A DNA stretch of 64,000 nucleotides. It comes from Pseudomonas poae. Lineage in GTDB: Bacteria > Pseudomonadota > Gammaproteobacteria > Pseudomonadales > Pseudomonadaceae. Of this stretch, positions 27,361-33,739 are shown in pieces. Within the stretch, counting starts at the first letter, position 1. The number at the start of each line of letters is the position of its first letter. A program made the translations under genes and the position numbers. The stretch is from contig NZ_JYLI01000009.1 in assembly GCF_001439785.1 (NCBI RefSeq), positions 62,001-126,000 on the forward strand, in the 5' to 3' direction. Under the pieces are notes generated by a model. It did no database searches. It was not told the origin of the DNA and saw only the letters and a program-made list of their open reading frames with translations.

Positions 27361-28542
27361 ATGCAAAAAACCAGTGCCACGCTGCTGATAATCGATGACG
27401 ACGAAGTAGTGCGCGCGAGCCTCGCGGCCTATTTGGAAGACAGTGGCTTCAGCGTCCTGCAGGCCAGCAATGGCCAACAGGGTCTCCAGGTGTTCGAGCG
27501 CGACCAGCCCGACCTCGTGATCTGCGACCTGCGCATGCCCCAGATGGGCGGCCTCGAGCTGATTCGCCAGGTGTCCGAGCGCGCGCCGCAGACGCCAGTG
27601 ATCGTAGTATCCGGCGCCGGTGTGATGAACGACGCCGTCGAGGCCTTGCGGCTGGGTGCCGCTGATTACCTGATCAAGCCCCTGGAAGATCTGGCCGTGC
27701 TGGAGCACTCGGTGCGCCGCGCCCTCGACCGTGCGCGCCTGCTGCAGGAAAACCTGCGCTACCGCGAAAAGCTCGAAACCGCCAACCGCGAACTCGAAGC
27801 CAGCCTGAACCTGCTCCAGGAAGATCAGAACGCCGGTCGCCAGGTGCAGATGAACATGCTGCCGGTGAGCCCCTGGACCATCGACGACTTTCAGTTCGCC
27901 CACCAGATCATCCCTTCGCTGTACCTGTCGGGGGATTTCGTCGACTATTTTCGTGTAGATGAGCGGCGTGTGGCGTTCTACCTGGCCGACGTTTCCGGCC
28001 ACGGGGCTTCCTCTGCGTTTGTCACCGTGTTGTTGAAGTTCATGACTACACGGCTGTTGTTCGAGTCCAAGCGCAATGGCACGCTGCCGGAGTTCACCCC
28101 TTCGCAGGTGTTGGGTCACATCAATCGGGGCCTGATCAGCTGCAAGCTGGGCAAGCACGTGACGATGGTGGGCGGCGTGATCGATGAAGAAACCGGTCTT
28201 TTGACCTACAGTATTGGCGGTCACCTGCCGATGCCTGTTCTATACACTCCAGACAGTGTGCGTTACCTGGAAGGCCGTGGTCTGCCGGTGGGCTTGTTCA
28301 ATGAAGCCACCTACGAAGACCACATCCTGGAACTGCCGCCGACATTCAGCCTCACGCTGATGTCCGACGGCATCCTGGATCTTCTTCCAGAGCCTACACT
28401 CAAAGAGAAAGAAGCTGCCTTGCCCCAGAAGGTCAAGTCAGCGGGCGGCAGCCTGGATGGCCTGCGGCAGGTTTTTGGATTGGCCACGCTGGGGGAGATG
28501 CCGGATGATATCGCCCTACTGGTGTTGAGCAGGAATCTTTGA
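27361..28542 (+). CDS. rssB: Response regulator with PP2C-type phosphatase domain, RssB
   Basis: A 393-aa protein with an N-terminal receiver domain, phosphoacceptor Asp56 in VICDLRMPQMGG. A coiled coil follows at about residues 115-155, then a SpoIIE/PP2C phosphatase domain with GDFVDYF, LADVSGHGASSA and the late LMSDGILDLL. In pseudomonads this RssB acts with the antagonist RssC in a partner switch that controls RpoS stability, instead of working as the E. coli proteolysis adaptor alone. The gene overlaps rssC by one base (TGATG). The 244 bases upstream hold no gene and no promoter I can place. Confidence 0.93.
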   Translation: MQKTSATLLIIDDDEVVRASLAAYLEDSGFSVLQASNGQQGLQVFERDQPDLVICDLRMPQMGGLELIRQVSERAPQTPVIVVSGAGVMNDAVEALRLGAADYLIKPLEDLAVLEHSVRRALDRARLLQENLRYREKLETANRELEASLNLLQEDQNAGRQVQMNMLPVSPWTIDDFQFAHQIIPSLYLSGDFVDYFRVDERRVAFYLADVSGHGASSAFVTVLLKFMTTRLLFESKRNGTLPEFTPSQVLGHINRGLISCKLGKHVTMVGGVIDEETGLLTYSIGGHLPMPVLYTPDSVRYLEGRGLPVGLFNEATYEDHILELPPTFSLTLMSDGILDLLPEPTLKEKEAALPQKVKSAGGSLDGLRQVFGLATLGEMPDDIALLVLSRNL

Positions 28543-29024
28543 TGAGTACCGGAAGAATCCAATTCGCCGAGCAGGACGGAACCTTCGTCCTCAAATTTGT
28601 CGGTGAAGTGCGCCTGACCTTGTGTTCAGCGCTGGATGCGACGATTGAGCGGATCTTCACTGCGCTGAACTTCTCGGCGATCGTGATCGATCTGACCGAA
28701 ACCCGCAGCATCGACAGCACTACGCTAGGGCTGTTGGCCAAGCTGTCCATTCTGTCGCGGCAGAAGGTTGGCCTGTTGCCCACTGTCGTCACTACCCACG
28801 ACGATATCACCCGGCTGCTGCAGTCCATGGGCTTCGACCAGGTGTTCAATATCGTCGACCGCCCCATCCCTTGCCCGGAATGCCTCACCGATCTGCCGTC
28901 CCAGGACCAGTCCGAAGAGATCGTGCGGATCAAAGTGCTGGAAGCGCACAAGATCCTGATGGGGCTCAACGAGTCCAACCGCGAAGCCTTCCACGACCTG
29001 GTCAACGCGCTGGAACGCCACTAA
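28542..29024 (+). CDS. rssC: STAS-domain anti-sigma factor antagonist RssC
   Basis: A 160-aa protein. The first 100 residues are a STAS domain with the phospho-site region TRSIDSTTLGLL (Ser59/Thr60). A C-terminal extension contains a CPEC pair and a helical tail. The expected role is as substrate of the RssB phosphatase and of a kinase, so that its phosphorylation state gates RpoS turnover. The ATG overlaps the rssB stop and AGGAA lies upstream, so the two are translated together. Confidence 0.92.
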   Translation: MSTGRIQFAEQDGTFVLKFVGEVRLTLCSALDATIERIFTALNFSAIVIDLTETRSIDSTTLGLLAKLSILSRQKVGLLPTVVTTHDDITRLLQSMGFDQVFNIVDRPIPCPECLTDLPSQDQSEEIVRIKVLEAHKILMGLNESNREAFHDLVNALERH

Positions 29025-29082
29025 GCCCCAGCGCTGAAACCCAATCCAACGGTGGCAGTTCGGCTTGGAATCAGCGATCACA

Positions 29083-29118
29083 AAAAAGGGCGGCACCCTC
29101 ACAGGTGCCGCCCTTTTT
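29083..29118. terminator. Bidirectional terminator between rssC and tal
   Basis: AAAAAGGGCGGCACC pairs with GGTGCCGCCCTTTTT, a perfect 15-bp stem with a 6-base loop, between convergent genes. Confidence 0.95.
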
Positions 29119-29132
29119 GCTGACGCCCGTTT

Positions 29133-30059
29133 TTACAGCTTGGCCGTCAACAACGCTTCCAGCTTCTCCTGGTCGCGAGCAAACTGACGAATCCCCTCCG
29201 CCAGCTTCTCAGTCGCCATCGCATCTTCGTTGGACTCCCAACGGAACTGCGCTTCAGTCATGTGCACCCGCGCTTCCCCGGCGTGCCCTGGCGACAGCTT
29301 ACGCTCAAGCTTGCCTTCATCGGCCGCCAGCTTCTCCAGCAGGTCCGGGCTGATGGTCAGGCGATCACACCCTGCCAGCTCTTCGATCTGGCTCAGATTA
29401 CGGAAGCTTGCGCCCATCACTACGGTCTTGTAGCCATTGGCCTTGTAGTAGTTGTAGATGCGCGTGACCGACTGCACGCCCGGGTCATCGGAGCCGGTGT
29501 AGTCGTTGCCGTTGGCCTTCTTGTACCAATCGTAGATACGACCCACGAACGGCGAAATCAGGAACACCCCGGCCTCGGCGCAGGCCACGGCTTGAGCAAA
29601 CGAGAACAGCAGCGTCAGGTTGGTCTGGATGCCTTCTTTTTCCAACTGCTCGGCGGCGCGAATGCCTTCCCAGGTAGAGGCAATCTTGATCAGCACACGG
29701 TCGCGTCCAACGCCGGCTTTGTCGTACAGATCGATGATACGGTGCGCGCGCTTGAGCACGGCATCAGTGTCAAATGATAGACGGGCGTCCACCTCGGTGG
29801 AAATACGGCCCGGCACCACTTTGAGAATCTCTTGACCCACCGCTACCGCAAAACGGTCACTTGCCAGGCCGACATCGCCGTTGCAGTCCTGCACACATTC
29901 GTCCAGCAGCTTGGCGTAGCCAGGGATCGACGCGGCCTTGAGCAGCAGGGAAGGGTTGGTGGTGGCGTCTTGCGGCTTGAGCTTGGCGAGGGTGGAGAAA
30001 TCGCCGGTATCGGCTACCACGGTGGTGAATTGCTTGAGTTGTTCCAGCTTGGAAGTCAT
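29133..30059 (-). CDS. tal: Transaldolase
   Basis: Pentose-phosphate enzyme (308 aa) that moves a dihydroxyacetone unit between sugar phosphates. The N-terminus [20 protein letters not shown] and the [10 protein letters not shown] motif are standard for subfamily 1. The Schiff-base lysine is in [12 protein letters not shown] near residue 132, and the C-terminal stretch includes [12 protein letters not shown]. An in-frame codon 19 residues upstream has no support; the chosen ATG has GGACAGAG ahead of it. Confidence 0.97.
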   Translation of the reverse strand: MTSKLEQLKQFTTVVADTGDFSTLAKLKPQDATTNPSLLLKAASIPGYAKLLDECVQDCNGDVGLASDRFAVAVGQEILKVVPGRISTEVDARLSFDTDAVLKRAHRIIDLYDKAGVGRDRVLIKIASTWEGIRAAEQLEKEGIQTNLTLLFSFAQAVACAEAGVFLISPFVGRIYDWYKKANGNDYTGSDDPGVQSVTRIYNYYKANGYKTVVMGASFRNLSQIEELAGCDRLTISPDLLEKLAADEGKLERKLSPGHAGEARVHMTEAQFRWESNEDAMATEKLAEGIRQFARDQEKLEALLTAKL

Positions 30060-30253
30060 GAGCGTGCTCTGTCCTATGGGTCTGATGACATTACCCGAGC
30101 GCCTGCAGGCGCTCAAGGGCGCAAATGCGTTCGATCGTTTGCGAGGGCAACAACCTGAAAACCGCCGTTTGAATGGCGGGTCCTGCTAGAGGTTTGGAGG
30201 CCGTAATCCATGTCAGGTTCAACCCGATTATCAGATGCCACCCCCGATCAAAA

Positions 30254-30280
30254 TGTGAGAGGGGGCTTGCTCCCGATAGC
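30254..30280 (+). repeat. Single REP sequence between tal and dusA
   Basis: TGTGAGAGGGGGCTTGCTCCC is a typical fluorescens-group REP. The same intergenic region also contains an 18-base perfect palindrome GAGCGCCTGCAGGCGCTC at 30097-30114, just upstream of tal. No gene is visible in the gap. Confidence 0.6.
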
Positions 30281-30307
30281 GCCAACCCAGCCACCGCACA
30301 TTAACGA

Positions 30308-31318
30308 TCAACGACCTTCCAGCAGCTCCCCTGCCTGATCCAGCAACGCCAACGGATCCGCGGCTTTATGGATATCCACCGACAACAATTGCCGAAACTT
30401 GCGAGCCCCCGGAAAGCCAGTGCCCAATCCCAGCACATGCCGAGTAATGTGATGCATCGTCCCACCACTCGCCAGATGCTCGGCAATATAAGGCCGCAAC
30501 AGCACCAACACCTGTGCCCGACTGATCACCGGCGCCTCACTTCCAAACAAGCGCTGATCCACCTCGGCCAGCACATAGGGATTGTGATACGCCTCGCGGC
30601 CGAGCATTACCCCATCAAACGTCTGCAAATGTTTCTCGCACTGTTCCAGTGTCTTGATCCCGCCGTTGAGAACAATCTCCAGCTCGGGAAAGTCCTGCTT
30701 CAACTGTGCCGCCACGTCATAGCGCAACGGCGGAATGTCACGATTCTCCTTGGGCGACAACCCCTCCAGAATCGCGATCCGCGCATGCACGGTAAAGCTC
30801 GTGCAGCCCGCATCCTTTACCTGCCCGACGAAATCACACAGCTGAGCGTAACTGTCCCGGCCATTGATGCCGATACGGTGCTTGACGGTCACCGGAATCG
30901 ACACCGCATCACGCATCGCCTTCACACAATCGGCCACCAGCGCAGGATGCGCCATCAGAATCGCCCCGATCATGTTGTTTTGCACCCGATCACTGGGGCA
31001 ACCGACGTTCAGGTTCACCTCATCGTAACCGGCAGCCTCGGCCATGCGAGCACACGCGGCCAGGTCGGCGGGAACGCTGCCACCCAGCTGGAGCGCCAGA
31101 GGGTGCTCGGCTTCGCTGTGGCGCAGGAAGCGCTCGTGATCACCATGGATAATCGCCCCGGTGGTGACCATCTCGGTGTAGAGCAGGGCGTGTTTGGAGA
31201 GCAGCCGCAGGAAGTAGCGGCAGTGGCGATCGGTCCAATCCATCATGGGGGCAACACTAAAGCGCCGAGACAGCGTAGGCCTTGCGTTTACGGGGCTAAA
31301 GCTCTGTTTATCTAGCAT
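30308..31318 (-). CDS. dusA: tRNA-dihydrouridine(20/20a) synthase DusA, 5' end at prophage junction
   Basis: Flavoenzyme (336 aa) that reduces uridines of the tRNA D-loop. The core starts TLSRRFSVAPMMDWTDRHCR. The catalytic cysteine is in NVGCPSDRVQ, and the C-terminal half has VLNGGIKTLEQCEKHL. I set the start at MLDKQSFSPVNARP; frames further upstream run into the integrase leader. The variable first 15 residues may be supplied by the inserted phage, which would leave an intact fusion, as described for dusA-integrating elements. The integrase is divergent, 103 bases away. Confidence 0.93.
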   Translation of the reverse strand: MLDKQSFSPVNARPTLSRRFSVAPMMDWTDRHCRYFLRLLSKHALLYTEMVTTGAIIHGDHERFLRHSEAEHPLALQLGGSVPADLAACARMAEAAGYDEVNLNVGCPSDRVQNNMIGAILMAHPALVADCVKAMRDAVSIPVTVKHRIGINGRDSYAQLCDFVGQVKDAGCTSFTVHARIAILEGLSPKENRDIPPLRYDVAAQLKQDFPELEIVLNGGIKTLEQCEKHLQTFDGVMLGREAYHNPYVLAEVDQRLFGSEAPVISRAQVLVLLRPYIAEHLASGGTMHHITRHVLGLGTGFPGARKFRQLLSVDIHKAADPLALLDQAGELLEGR

Positions 31319-31421
31319 TTTACTCAACGTGTTCTGGGCGTGTTTTCGGGCGTTTTCAAGCGTTTTTAAAGTCTCGGTGGTACGATGTACCACTTCAAAA
31401 CTGACGCGTACCACTTTCAAT
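31319..31421. other. Probable attL-proximal region: repeats between dusA and int
   Basis: The 103-base gap contains a perfect inverted repeat GTGGTAC-GAT-GTACCAC (31377-31393), another copy of the half-site GTACCACTT at 31409-31417, and three GCGTKTTT-like repeats (31339-31367). This density of short repeats next to an integrase is typical of arm-type integrase or excisionase sites. The core crossover sequence cannot be fixed without the right end. Confidence 0.55.
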
Positions 31422-32573
31422 ATGGCGACTATCAGGGCAAGAAAACTGGCGGATGGGACTGTGAGCTACACGGCACAGATCCGCATCAAGCGCGACGGAG
31501 TGCAAGTCTACCAAGAGAGCCAGACCTTCGCCCGAAAACAGGCTGCTCAGGCTTGGGCACGCAAACGCGGGTCGGAGCTGGATGAGCCTGGTGCGATCGA
31601 GCGCGCAAACCGCAAGGGCGCCACGCTGAAAGATATGACCGATCGCTACCTGGTCGAAGTTGAGAAAGCCAAGCCGCTGGGCAAGACCAAGCGCGCCACA
31701 CTCAATGCAATTGGCGAAACTTACCTGGGCAAGTTGACCGATACGGATATCAACACCCAGTGCCTGGTCGATTATGCACTTTGGCGAATGAGCGGGGAGG
31801 GAGGTGGCGTTCAGCCACAAACCGCTGGCAATGACCTGGCGCACCTGGGCGCAGTGCTGGCAATTGCCAAAGACGCATGGGGCTACCAGGTCGATCCGCT
31901 CGCCATGGGCGGTGCACGGCGTGTGTTACGCAAGCTGGGCTACAACTTGAAAAGCCGTGAGCGTGACCGCCGACCGACATTGGATGAGCTGGGACGGGTG
32001 CTGACGCACTACCAGGCCATGCAGGTGAGGCGCCCGACGGTCATAAATATGCTGAAGGTCGTGGGCTTCGCCCTGTTCTCCACGCGTCGGCTCGATGAAA
32101 TAACCCGAATTCGCTGGGCAGATGTAGACGAAGCCGGCCAGCGGGTGCTGGTGCGCGACATGAAAAACCCAGGGCAGAAGATCGGCAACGATGTTTGGTG
32201 TTACCTGCCGGACGAGGCGTGGCACATCCTCCAGACGATGCCGAAGGCCGGCGAAGATATCTTCCCCTACAGCCCAGAGTCGATCTCCACGTCCTGGGCG
32301 AAAGCCTGCAAGTTTTTGACTATCGCGGATCTGCACTTTCACGACCTCCGGCATGAAGGTGTCAGCCGCCTGTTCGAAATGGACTGGGATATTCCGCGTG
32401 TGGCGAGTGTTTCCGGCCACAGGGATTGGAATTCAATGAGGCGTTACACCCACCTTCGCGGTCGGGGCGACCGCTATGTGGGCTGGGAGTGGCACGAAAA
32501 GATTCTGAGGGCGCCCGTCCAACTGGGCGCCGCATCGCAGAAGTGGCTCAAACGACGTGTTTTAACCCGTTAA
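31422..32573 (+). CDS. int: Tyrosine recombinase, prophage integrase
   Basis: A 383-aa integrase. The N-terminal arm-binding domain begins MATIRARKLADGTVSYTAQI. The catalytic domain holds Arg222/223 in FSTRRLDEI, His307 and Arg310 in FHDLRHEG, His333 in SGHRDW and the nucleophile Tyr342 in MRRYTHLR. This is the shape of integrases that insert in dusA. The start is chosen from the N-terminal domain; longer frames extend into dusA. The 3' end overlaps the convergent PrtN-like gene by 26 bases. Confidence 0.95.
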   Translation: MATIRARKLADGTVSYTAQIRIKRDGVQVYQESQTFARKQAAQAWARKRGSELDEPGAIERANRKGATLKDMTDRYLVEVEKAKPLGKTKRATLNAIGETYLGKLTDTDINTQCLVDYALWRMSGEGGGVQPQTAGNDLAHLGAVLAIAKDAWGYQVDPLAMGGARRVLRKLGYNLKSRERDRRPTLDELGRVLTHYQAMQVRRPTVINMLKVVGFALFSTRRLDEITRIRWADVDEAGQRVLVRDMKNPGQKIGNDVWCYLPDEAWHILQTMPKAGEDIFPYSPESISTSWAKACKFLTIADLHFHDLRHEGVSRLFEMDWDIPRVASVSGHRDWNSMRRYTHLRGRGDRYVGWEWHEKILRAPVQLGAASQKWLKRRVLTR

Positions 32574-32823
32574 TCTGGCTGTGCTCTTTAACTGCTGCTG
32601 CGCGTTGCAGGTCCAGGTACGCGGCCAGATCGGTGAGATGGACGCCCCTGGCCGACTTCTGGCTGGGCTCCAGGCGGGTGATGGGCAACTTGATCTGACC
32701 ACTCATCACCTTGCGCTGGAACATGTCCGGCGTCAGGTGCGTGAAGTAATCCCGGCACACCACCTCCAGAGAGATAATCGCTTGGCCGTCGTACTGAGCC
32801 ATCAGGATAAATGCTGTGTTCAT
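32548..32823 (-). CDS. PrtN-like pyocin/prophage activator
   Basis: A 91-aa DNA-binding activator of the PrtN family. It opens MNTAFILMAQYDGQAIISLE and contains the family core DYFTHLTPDMFQRKVMSG and KSARGVHLTDLAAYLD. In P. aeruginosa PrtN turns on pyocin genes after RecA-driven loss of PrtR. Here it is the last gene of the leftward early operon of a P2-like prophage, so it probably controls phage genes or a partner pyocin. GAGGAT precedes the ATG; a start ten codons upstream is possible but has no better site. Confidence 0.8.
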   Translation of the reverse strand: MNTAFILMAQYDGQAIISLEVVCRDYFTHLTPDMFQRKVMSGQIKLPITRLEPSQKSARGVHLTDLAAYLDLQRAAAVKEHSQINGLKHVV

Positions 32824-32831
32824 GACTATCC

Positions 32832-33044
32832 TCATAGATGCGCGTATCGACACCGTTTTTTCTGCTTGGCTGCTTCACGCTCTGCCATAAATGCGGCCCA
32901 TTCCGCCGTCTTGCTCTGCTGGCGAATTCGACTACATGCCTCGTGCTTTCCCTTTGAGCGGGCTCTGCCGCAGATATCGCAGCGGCTGGGCAAGTCCAGC
33001 CGGTAACCGGCTAACGGCGGGCGGGTGCGAGTGCTTGAACTCAT
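32832..33044 (-). CDS. Small phage protein with CxxC motif
   Basis: A 70-aa basic protein with C22-x2-C25 and Cys37 in a stretch reading CDICGRARSKGKHEAC, then a helical tail rich in Ala, Glu and Lys. Its ATG overlaps the stop of the preceding gene (ATGA), and the PrtN-like gene follows 8 bases later, so it is part of the early operon. Similar small proteins occur in other Pseudomonas prophages; function unknown. Confidence 0.7.
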   Translation of the reverse strand: MSSSTRTRPPLAGYRLDLPSRCDICGRARSKGKHEACSRIRQQSKTAEWAAFMAEREAAKQKKRCRYAHL

Positions 33045-33307
33045 GGCTGGCCCCTCATAAACATTCTTGTGAGTGCATTGGGTTGGCCGTCGGGTGTCAG
33101 CTTGTCCAGGGGTTGAGTAACACTCCGGCCGTTGGCAGTGCGTAGTGTGGCGACGTTTTCATAAACTCCTTCAATCACACCTGTACGAGCGCTGAGGCGG
33201 TATTCTCGACCACCGCCGCTCATTGCGACGTAGCTGACCGTGTCGCCGACAGCGAGCGGGGTTGTGGTAGCCTCTGCGATGCCGCCTTGGGGTTGATTCA
33301 CTTGCAT
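33041..33307 (-). CDS. Small phage protein of unknown function
   Basis: An 88-aa protein starting MQVNQPQGGIAEATTTPLAV. It is probably beta-rich (GDTVSYVAMSGGGREYRLSA, then VIEGVYENVATLRT), perhaps an SH3- or KOW-like small barrel. AAGGAGAAGCACC precedes the ATG; the same 26-base leader stands before the next gene upstream. The hairpin CGAGGGG / CCCCTCG lies in its 5' region. It is coupled to the following gene by ATGA overlap. No homologue with known function is recognised. Confidence 0.7.
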   Translation of the reverse strand: MQVNQPQGGIAEATTTPLAVGDTVSYVAMSGGGREYRLSARTGVIEGVYENVATLRTANGRSVTQPLDKLTPDGQPNALTRMFMRGQP

Positions 33308-33328
33308 GGTGCTTCTCCTTTGGGTGGT
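33303..33328 (-). repeat. 26-base repeated translation leader, copy A
   Basis: On the minus strand ACCACCCAAAGGAGAAGCAC leads into CATGCA: it contains the Shine-Dalgarno sequence and the start codon of the 88-codon gene. An identical 26-base copy lies at 33673-33698 before the 103-codon gene. Confidence 0.85.
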
Positions 33329-33365
33329 CGGTGTCGAGGGGTTGCAGCCCCTCGGCACCACCTTC

Positions 33366-33677
33366 TTACTGGCTTTCGCCGGTTGTTTTTTGCTTGCGCA
33401 CCAGGTGCACAAGCACATTTTCAAGTTCGGCAACCTCTTCGCTTTCTGTCTGCCACAGCAGGACGGCCACGATTTGCTCGGGGCTGCACTCCAGCACCAG
33501 AATTTCAAAATCGGTTGCCGCGCTAACTTCTAGAATTTTGACCAGGTCGTCAGGCGCATAGGCCTCGGCGTGAATGACTTTTGAGCTTTCCCCAAACCAA
33601 TCCCTCAGTTCTTCGATATGTCTGTGACGGTTCGTTGCGCCGTTTTGGCCGCCGCTTGCGATGACTTGTACGTGCAT
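33366..33677 (-). CDS. Small phage protein of unknown function
   Basis: A 103-aa acidic protein starting MHVQVIASGGQNGATNRHRH. The sequence alternates helix and strand (HIEELRDWFGESSK, DDLVKILEVSAATDFEILVL, VLLWQTESEEVAELENVLVH), suggesting a small alpha/beta fold. The start is fixed by AAGGAG and by the leader it shares with the next gene. It lies 62 bases after the primase. Function unknown; it belongs to the early operon. Confidence 0.65.
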   Translation of the reverse strand: MHVQVIASGGQNGATNRHRHIEELRDWFGESSKVIHAEAYAPDDLVKILEVSAATDFEILVLECSPEQIVAVLLWQTESEEVAELENVLVHLVRKQKTTGESQ

Positions 33678-33698
33678 GGTGCTTCTCCTTTGGGTGGT
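33673..33698 (-). repeat. 26-base repeated translation leader, copy B
   Basis: Identical over 26 bases to the copy at 33303-33328, again covering the ribosome site and start codon, here of the 103-codon gene. The coding sequences that follow are unrelated, so only the leader is duplicated. Confidence 0.85.
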
Positions 33699-33739
33699 GT
33701 CAGACGTTGCAGCGCCTGGCGGGTATTGCCGCTGATGAA

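Noticed and set aside
30097..30114. 18-base palindrome before tal as an operator
   Set aside because: Perfect but GC-rich and isolated; no matching regulator or second copy, and it could equally be a chance or REP-related sequence.
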